A DNA stretch of 64,000 bases, from the NCBI GenBank assembly GCA_963691705.1, contig OY829538.1:81102781-81166780 (forward strand), given 5' to 3'. Both the position numbers and the translations under genes were made by a program. The number at the start of each line of letters is the position of its first letter. Position 1 is the stretch's first letter. Source of the DNA: Viola odorata. Lineage: Eukaryota; Streptophyta; Magnoliopsida; Malpighiales; Violaceae. A model generated the notes under the pieces. That model was not told the DNA's origin, did no database searches, and saw only the letters and a list, made by a program, of their open reading frames with translations. Positions 57,515-64,000 of this stretch are shown piece after piece.

Positions 57515-58933
57515 TCACCTCGAGACTGTTAGCAGTTCTGACTTTGCAACATCCTTGAGTGACACAAAACTTGGGTTGTACGCAGTCCATATACAGTTGC
57601 GTTGGTTTCGATGTGGTCCAAACACTTGAGGACGCCTATATGTCCTCCTTTTTAAATCATAACAAACAAAACTTCCATCGTCGAATACCAAGATCTTATC
57701 CTCATCATCCAGTGAACATAAGAGAGTATGCTCATGAGGGTCTCCGTCTTCATACACCATGATCTCGTTGTCACTCCACGAAGATAATCTTGAATCTCCA
57801 ATGCCCCTAGTAATGACAAGCATCAGGGTCCAGGATTCCTCAATGCCATACTCTTTCATAACCCATACTCTAGGATCCTGATTGCCCAAGGCACAGTCGA
57901 AACAGGACGCCCACAAACAACTTCTTAAAACTCCTAAGTAAAAATTGCCATCATAACGAATTTCAGGAAGTGGAAGTGTCGTAAACATCTCGTTGTCGAA
58001 ATTAAAAACGTATATACAATTCCAGTGAGCAGCCCAATGTACTGATCCATTCAAAAATGTATGGTAGCTTTCCATCATCATAAAAGGTTTTTCTCCAATC
58101 CTTCTCCACTGCCCTGTACCAACTGTATATATCTCATAGATATAAGAATGATAACTTTCATGATAAAAAGTGTGAAGCAATTTGTATTGATTGCTCATGG
58201 AACTGAATCCAAAGGCTACTTGATTCCCCTCCAAGTATCCAGTCTGTGATGCTCTTGAACGAGGTAGACTAGTGGGTGGAATGGTAATCCACTCCCCCAG
58301 GATTGGATTGCCCAAGCACACATACACATTTTCATTTTCAGTACCGTGTTCTGCTAATCTATATTTTAAGCAAACCAATCCATTGCAAGAATTGACAAAT
58401 ACAAAGTCCGAATTGGGTAATTTGAATTTGAAATCAAATTCCGCTGTTTGGATGTGGAAACTGCCACCACCAACACCATCTTCTTCCACGACACCATCTT
58501 CTTCCACAACACCCTCTTCTTCCACAACACCATCTTCTTCCACCACACCATCTTCTTCCACAACACGATCTTCATCTTCTTCCACCACACCATCTTCTTC
58601 CACCACACCATCTTCTTCCACAACACGATCTTCATCTTCTTCCACAACCCATCCAAGATGGAATTTTCCTGTCCCCGAAACCTTCGGATTCAGGAAGCAA
58701 TGGCCAAAACTTGAAAGCTTTGGTACCAAAAGGAAGCAAGGGCCTAAACTTGCAAACTTTGGTGCCAAAATCGAAGAACCTGAACATGACTGAAACCAAT
58801 CTCTACAAACGTACCTGCAGCAACCCAGCAGAGTCTTGATGGACAGTCTAGAGAGAATATCCGAAACCAAACAGGGTGGCAGATCCGTTATTTGGGTGTT
58901 GGAGCGTCTTGCCTGTCTCAGCGTTTCATCCAT
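57515..58933 (-). CDS. F-box protein with expanded acidic VVEED repeat
   Basis: 472 aa, intronless, from the ATG at 58931-58933 (the frame is open further upstream but without an ATG). F-box at about residues 15-50 (ITDLPPCLVSDILSRLSIKT and CRYVCRDWF), expected to bind SKP1 in an SCF ubiquitin ligase. Residues 96-154 are nine units of VVEEDG or VVEEDEDR. The F-box-associated region follows (NSCNGLVCL; YKLLHTFYHESYHSYIYEIY; NGSVHWAAHW; FDCALGNQDPRVWVMKEYG; SWTLMLVITR), which would bind substrate. In this family the acidic repeat is not a usual part, and it sits exactly between the F-box and the substrate region. The substrate is unknown. Fragments of relatives lie at 56553-56940. Confidence 0.87.
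   Translation of the reverse strand: MDETLRQARRSNTQITDLPPCLVSDILSRLSIKTLLGCCRYVCRDWFQSCSGSSILAPKFASLGPCFLLVPKLSSFGHCFLNPKVSGTGKFHLGWVVEEDEDRVVEEDGVVEEDGVVEEDEDRVVEEDGVVEEDGVVEEEGVVEEDGVVEEDGVGGGSFHIQTAEFDFKFKLPNSDFVFVNSCNGLVCLKYRLAEHGTENENVYVCLGNPILGEWITIPPTSLPRSRASQTGYLEGNQVAFGFSSMSNQYKLLHTFYHESYHSYIYEIYTVGTGQWRRIGEKPFMMMESYHTFLNGSVHWAAHWNCIYVFNFDNEMFTTLPLPEIRYDGNFYLGVLRSCLWASCFDCALGNQDPRVWVMKEYGIEESWTLMLVITRGIGDSRLSSWSDNEIMVYEDGDPHEHTLLCSLDDEDKILVFDDGSFVCYDLKRRTYRRPQVFGPHRNQRNCIWTAYNPSFVSLKDVAKSELLTVSR
58472..58648. repeat. Coding minisatellite (18/24-bp units) in the F-box gene
   Basis: Nine tandem units of GTGGTGGAAGAAGATGGT type on the minus strand (18 bp), two of them 24 bp long with an added DEDR block in the third position pattern. 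It keeps frame, so copy-number changes would lengthen or shorten the acidic linker without breaking the gene. Confidence 0.9.
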
Positions 58934-60518
58934 GGTGATACCCGTAACCCTACTGCTATAATTTTTTTGCAATTCGAAATCCTTAGATGTAATTGTTGTA
59001 AATAAATCAGAAGAGTTGGCTTATATAAACCTTATAACGAGATAAAATAGGAAAACAAACAGCCCAAGTTTACTGATTCTAATAACGTACTAATAAGTGG
59101 CTAAGGAAATAGTCAGACTCTACCTACATATCCTAACAAATAGGATTTTATTAACCTAATATGAACTTTTACAACTTTAACTATAACTCGACTAAAATCA
59201 AATCAAATCTTTCCAACACTGTTAGGAGATGGAGGTGGGCTTGGAGTTGGGCTTTCTAATCGAATGTAGTCATACATCAGCCGAGAGCCTGATGCGATCA
59301 TGCCCCCCTTCGAATTAGAACAACTTGACACCTTGCCAAGAGGATCGGTCACGGGCAGCCGAGCCTTACAAATGCGCATAAATCATGCCCAAGGTCGAGG
59401 ATCGAGTGCTAAATCTTCGCAATCCCTAGGCCTAGACACCCGGAACTCCCAAGATGACCGAGAAAGCCATGAAGTAGAGGCGCGTCTAACCCAAGCAAGT
59501 CACTAGGCCACGCTCACCCATCCCAAGGCCTTGACATCAAAAGCTCCATCCAATAGGTCCCAACTTGGCCCTCGGATTATATCTTGATCAAGCAATCGTT
59601 GTATGATTTTTCGCTACTTCGTGTGTGCTCATCTCCGACCTTTCCATCCATTTTCTAATTCCCGGGTAATTTCGTTCCTTTCCATCACTCTTTTGTGTTT
59701 CTTCCTCCGCTATACATTCTTATCTTGTTATTTTCCTCGTTGTGGTCATGTGTGTGCTAGTTAATTCGTTCGGCTAGATCCGATACACCTACACTGTACA
59801 ACCGATAAAGCCCATTAATCCCATGTCTTGCAATTGTGTTATCTTTCCTGATTACTCCCGTCGTAAATAGAGGTGGGTCCTCTTTCGGTTCTTTAACCCG
59901 GACCTAATTCCAGAAAATAAAAATAAAAAGTTTTAATTAGTTAACAAAACTAAATAAAAAAGAGTAAATGAGGATTAATTATTAATAGATTTATGAATTT
60001 TGAACCAGTAATTTTGCATTACTTGCAGTTGGGAAAGATTATACGTAAACAAATTTAACCAATTTGATACAAATAAAAAAATTCGAGACCTAACTTTTTT
60101 TTTAATAATAAATATTATTAAATTATAAACTCGTAGTCAAGATATTTTAAATATTCCTTAAATATCAATCAAGAGGGAAAAAATCAAAACCTAATTAATA
60201 GATAATTTTGCTTTGCATAATTATTTTTGTCTGTGTTGTTTTACTCATTCGGCAAATCAAGACGTAAACAAAATAAATGGAATAAAGTAGCTCAGAAGAC
60301 GGTGTTGTTGCCCATTATTACCCGAAACGGAGAACAGAAAGCCCGACCCTTTTTCCTCTCTATAATCAAAATCAATTCCCTTCCTCAAAATTAAAAACCC
60401 TTCTCTTTCTATCGGATTAAATTACAGAGTGCTTCTTCATTTACCTATGCTGAATCGTTCTTATTTTCTAAGCTGCCGCGGTTGCAGAATCGTTTTTAGC
60501 TTGTAATTATAATTATTA
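58934..60518. other. Intergenic, with possible retrotransposon debris
   Basis: 59220-59860 is GC-richer than its surroundings and has a short frame (59300-59506) with TLPRGSVTGSRALQMR, which vaguely resembles the basic GPITRSRAKQM-like motif at the end of some plant retrotransposon polyproteins. No other domain, LTR or target-site duplication found. 59870-60300 is AT-rich. 60330-60518 should hold the promoter and 5' UTR of the FYVE-SYLF gene. Confidence 0.4.
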
Positions 60519-63337
60519 ATGGAAGGCGAAGGAAACTTTGTAAATCCCTTTCATCAGCTTGAAGCAATCCAGAATTTGGATTATAAAGTTCCTGATTCTT
60601 CCAACGCAGATTCAAAGTTTCTCCCGGTAATTCTCTGATGAGCTGAATTCTTCCCTTGTTCTGATTGATTCTGTGATTGTTGGGTTTTGTTTGGGGATAT
60701 AATTATTAGTGATTATATGGGTTCTTGAGGTTTTGGTTGTGTAAGCTTATTCTGATGGGTATTCTTATGAACAGTGTTGTATAAGTTTAGAATTGGCAAT
60801 AACTATGAAGCCAGGACAAACCCTTTTTCGCAATATCAATAGAATTGCTGAAAGGATCGGTCCTTTGTTAGTTTTGATGATAATTTGATATGCCCCTATC
60901 GTAATTTTGTACTGAACTCATACTGGTTTGGTTTTATACTAATTGGCAGGAGGATAGGAGGTTTGGAAAACCTGGAGAGTGCCATGATTCTTCAACTGAT
61001 GTTTCAGCTGGGACACAAAGAATGACTATGTCGGGAGAAGATGATGCTTATGCTGAGTTGCCTCGAGCATCTGGGGAAGGGAATGGTGACAATAGAGAGA
61101 CAAAACCTAGCCACCAACAGTTAGGGAAGTATTTCTTTTATGATCCGCCGCTTGCAGAAGAAACTGGGGTTTGGATACCTGTTTCTGTTCCACCTATGTT
61201 TGAAAGCGATTATGAAGAGTGGGCCAGAGGTTTTCCATCGAATGGGGGTTATTTTCCTGAAAGTGACTTGTCATGGAGCCAGTGCTTTGAAGAAGAGAAG
61301 GAGTTGACTATGTGGGATGTGCTTGTTGAAATGTTACTCTCTGCTCGTGGCAAAGTAAGTGCCATTGCTTCTGGTGATCTAACTGGGTATACTTTGTCGT
61401 TGATGTCATGTCATTTAATGGAGCAAGCCTGGCAAGAGATGTCTCAAACTCTCACAGAGGCCAACTATAGCAATGTGAGTGAACTTCTTGACACAGAGGC
61501 ACCAAAATGGTTGGCGGACAGTGCTGCCTCTGCTTGTATGCTCTGTGGAGTGCGGTTTCATCCAATTATGTGCTCCAGGCATCACTGTAGGTTTTGTGGA
61601 GGAATATTTTGTGGAGAGTGCTCTAAAGGAAGGAGCTTGTTACCTGCTAAGTTCCGCGTTGCAGATCCCCAACGAGTCTGTGATGTATGCTATGTGCGGC
61701 TTGAGTCTATCCAGCCATACTTGATGAACCAAGTAAGCCATGCTGCCCAGTCACCAACCTGTGACGTGACGGATCTTAGTACTTTGAGATCCTGGGTTAA
61801 CTTTCCATGGGGACAGACCATGGAATACGAAATATACAAGGCAACAAATACCATTCGAGGTTATAATGATAAGGTAAACAGTCTGCATCCTTTGTTGATG
61901 AATATTGAGAAATTTTGCGAGTCATCAAATTGTGGATTTTTAAGATGCCCTTGTTAGTGAGAATTTAGTAAAAAAAATTGAATATTATGTATTATTCATC
62001 CTAAATTTCCTCCTTTTTCAAATGTACGTAACAAAGTGTGCATGAGATTTCTTAACGAAGTGAAAGATGAGAATGTGTGCATGGGCCCGTACTCTGCAAA
62101 GGGTGTAAGTGATTATGAAAGCAGGAACCCATGGATTAGTTTATTGCATACTGAAATCATTTTCTTATTGCATTTGACTCGTGTGATTTCTTACTCAATG
62201 CTTGTCATAACACAGGTCGGTTGTCTAAAAGCTGAGAAGTCTATTCCAGATGCCATTCTACGACAAGCAAAGGGCCTTGCCATAATTACAGTGGTAAAAG
62301 TTGGGGTGATGGTTACATATAATATTGGAACTGGAGTTGTAATTGCTCGGAGAGAAGATGGATCATGGTCTCCACCCTCTGCCGTAACCTCATTTGGTAT
62401 GGGATGGGGAGCACAGGTGAGCTGTTTGACCTATCAACTCTGCTTACTATTTAAGAAGGTGTTCCTTGAATATGTAAATAGAAACTTATTTTAGTACCCA
62501 AACAAACAGTTGATTGTTTAGTGTTTGAATGCTTTCATGCTTGAGCTAGCTTCTTGTTGGTTTATGTTGTTGAGATCTGTATATTATTGATGAAACATTT
62601 TAAGAATTGGTCAACACTGTCACGACTTTATTGAGTTTTCATAATTTGGTTCAAGTATTAAAGGGTTGATTTGCTTGCAGGCCGGTGGTGAATTGACAGA
62701 TTTCATAATTGTGTTGAGAACAAACGAGGCCATTGATACATTTTGTGGCAATGCACATCTTTCTCTCGGTGCTGGTTTGAGTGCAGCGTTTGGCAACGTT
62801 GGACGAGCAGTTGAAGCTGATCTACGAGCTGGTGATGGTGGTTACGCTGCTTGTTATACATACAGCTGTAGTAAAGGTACTTGGTTTTCCAACAGAAACT
62901 TTTGTTAGTTCATTCAGATTTTTGAAAAGTTATATTTTCTTGCCCTGGCTATTCACTTGTCACTGCCATGATGAAAGAAGGGGCCGAGAACTTATGTTTC
63001 CTATGCTTCTTGTGCTTGTCAACTTCCTGAATCTTTTGAGAAGCTCCTCACAGAATTTGTGTTTATTGATTAAATTTTGGTCCCAAATCAACTCAATCCC
63101 CCCTCCCTCTTCAATGTTCCTTTCTTTACAAGCTAACATGATGAATATGCAGGAGCATTCGTTGGATGTTCACTCGAAGGAAGTATTGTCACCACACGCA
63201 CAAAAGAGAACTCCAGATTCTACGGGAGCCAATCTCTAACTGCGTCAGACATACTTCTTGGGTCGATGCTGAGGCCTCCAGCTGCTGCAATTCTATACCG
63301 GGCACTTGCGGACCTGTACCAGAAGTTCGAGAAGTGA
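60519..63337 (+). CDS. FYVE-SYLF (Ysc84-like) membrane/actin-associated protein
   Basis: Five exons, 60519-60626, 60950-61873, 62216-62416, 62681-62876 and 63153-63337, GT-AG, give 537 aa. A FYVE zinc finger lies at about residues 223-295 (WLAD as WxxD; CMLCGVRF; SRHHCRFCGGIFCGECS; RVCDVCYVRL), which binds PI3P on endosomal membranes. The C-terminal SYLF/DUF500 domain (about 345-535: AEKSIPDAILRQAKGLAII; VVIARREDGSWSPPSA; GGELTDFIIVLRTNEAI; GAGLSAAFG; VGCSLEGSIV; FYGS) is the Ysc84-type module known to bind phosphoinositides and, in fungi, actin. The order matches Arabidopsis At3g43230/At1g29800-type proteins. The start (MEGEGNFVNPFHQLE) has no upstream competitor in frame. Retained introns would truncate it; frame and splice sites are otherwise clean. 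Probably an endosomal or vesicle-trafficking factor. Confidence 0.93.
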
Positions 63338-64000
63338 TTCATCGATGTAAAAAATCGACGCTCCTCTGACGTATATTCAAATGTAAAGAGTAGGGTATCC
63401 CCATTCTATTCTATGTACATCCTCTGTTTGCTGTTTTTACTTTAAAGTCATTCACTGTCATTCTTTTGCTCATGCCAAAGAGCTAAATATTGAAAGTTGT
63501 GCGAGAATTCTATCTGCTCCCTGCACTTCTGCAGAAAGTTGGTACATTTGTATATAATGGTGGAAACATACATCAACTTCCTATCAGATGTCTGGATCTT
63601 AATAAAACTGGTGAACATTAGAACAAAATTTAATTCACTTCTTCCATGGCAATAAAAAGTAGAAAACTATTCATCATAGTCACCTCACCACTTATTTGAG
63701 ATGTTTTGTTTTTTTGGGGGAAAAAAGATATTAGCCTCCTAACTACTATAAAATTTTCAATTAAGCCCTTATGTTCTGTGGTTACTACTCGGGTGTTCTC
63801 TTTCTCGATAATGTATTTATTCTCAGCTTTTTACCGTTTGACCTTGAATAAATTCAACACATATTTATAACCAAATCCGAAGAGAATCAAATCCGGGTCT
63901 CCGAAGAAATATCATTGACAACATAGTGCATGTTTTGTCCACTCAGCTTGACATGATTGAACCTAAAAACAAAGAGCTTGAGATGCACTCAATGTCACAT
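63338..64000. other. 3' flank of the FYVE-SYLF gene
   Basis: The first roughly 270 bp are probably 3' UTR (AATAAA at about 63600). The remainder to the window edge is AT-rich with no supportable feature. Confidence 0.45.

Noticed and set aside
58272..58793. Plus-strand open frame of 173 codons with TTPSSS repeats
   Set aside because: Exact antisense of the acidic minisatellite in the F-box gene; the repeat has no stops on either strand, and the frame has no domain.
59300..59506. 68-codon frame as a retrotransposon polyprotein piece
   Set aside because: Only a vague similarity over about 15 residues; recorded as possible debris only.
1..64000. CRISPR arrays, rRNA or tRNA genes
   Set aside because: No evenly spaced short repeats with unique spacers, and no rRNA or complete tRNA sequence recognised; the window is plant nuclear DNA.

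Overview
This is plant nuclear DNA from a eudicot. The genes carry GT-AG introns (up to about ten small exons in a leucine-rich-repeat kinase), intergenic DNA is AT-rich, several families sit in tandem, and plant-type transposons are present (Stowaway-like and PIF/Harbinger-like elements and a short solo LTR). Nothing in the sequence fixes the genus.

Left third (1-28,000). Two tandem receptor-like kinases lie on the minus strand: <1-6134, cut by the window edge, and 8478-15193, complete. Each has a signal peptide, LRRs, a malectin domain, a TM segment and an RD kinase, the LRR-VIII-2 architecture. A plus-strand seipin gene of the SEIPIN2/3 type follows (17410-19471), then two tandem NIP1-type aquaporin genes on the minus strand (20965-22817 and 25687-27841) with identical exon structure. 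Between the aquaporins, a 1-kb non-autonomous PIF/Harbinger-like element and a 181-bp solo LTR lie 13 bp apart.

Middle (31,000-46,600). This is a rearranged accessory block. A unit of F-box gene, F-box gene and secreted-protein gene is present as two direct copies (about 31009-35850 and 37989-44325) that have decayed differently. One F-box gene (33296-34753) is intact; the other F-box copies and both secreted-protein copies are broken. A receptor-kinase C-terminal fragment sits at the junction. A Stowaway-like element is present in one copy, and the other keeps the empty site. The second copy ends where a 2.25-kb imperfect palindrome begins (44321-46568). Each arm of the palindrome carries a promoter and the 5' part of a double-stranded-RNA-binding-domain gene, facing each other across a 17-nt loop. 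This is the most unusual structure in the window: transcription from either end would give a long hairpin RNA made from the sequence of a dsRNA-binding protein.

Right third (46,600-64,000). In order: a truncated D-Ala-D-Ala-ligase-like pseudogene with all visible exons alignable and one in-frame stop (48658-50955, minus); an intronless FCP1/SCP-type phosphatase (52261-53154, plus); a small secreted six-cysteine protein (54947-55240, minus); an isolated Rab7-type exon; F-box fragments; an F-box gene with an expanded acidic VVEED repeat (57515-58933, minus); and a five-exon FYVE-SYLF (Ysc84-like) protein gene (60519-63337, plus).

The genes are not a pathway. Membrane and lipid-linked housekeeping-type genes (seipin, aquaporins, FYVE-SYLF, phosphatase) flank fast-evolving families (receptor kinases, F-box) and their debris. 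Exon limits were read by eye from splice signals and reading frame; family names come from recognised motifs, not from a database search.
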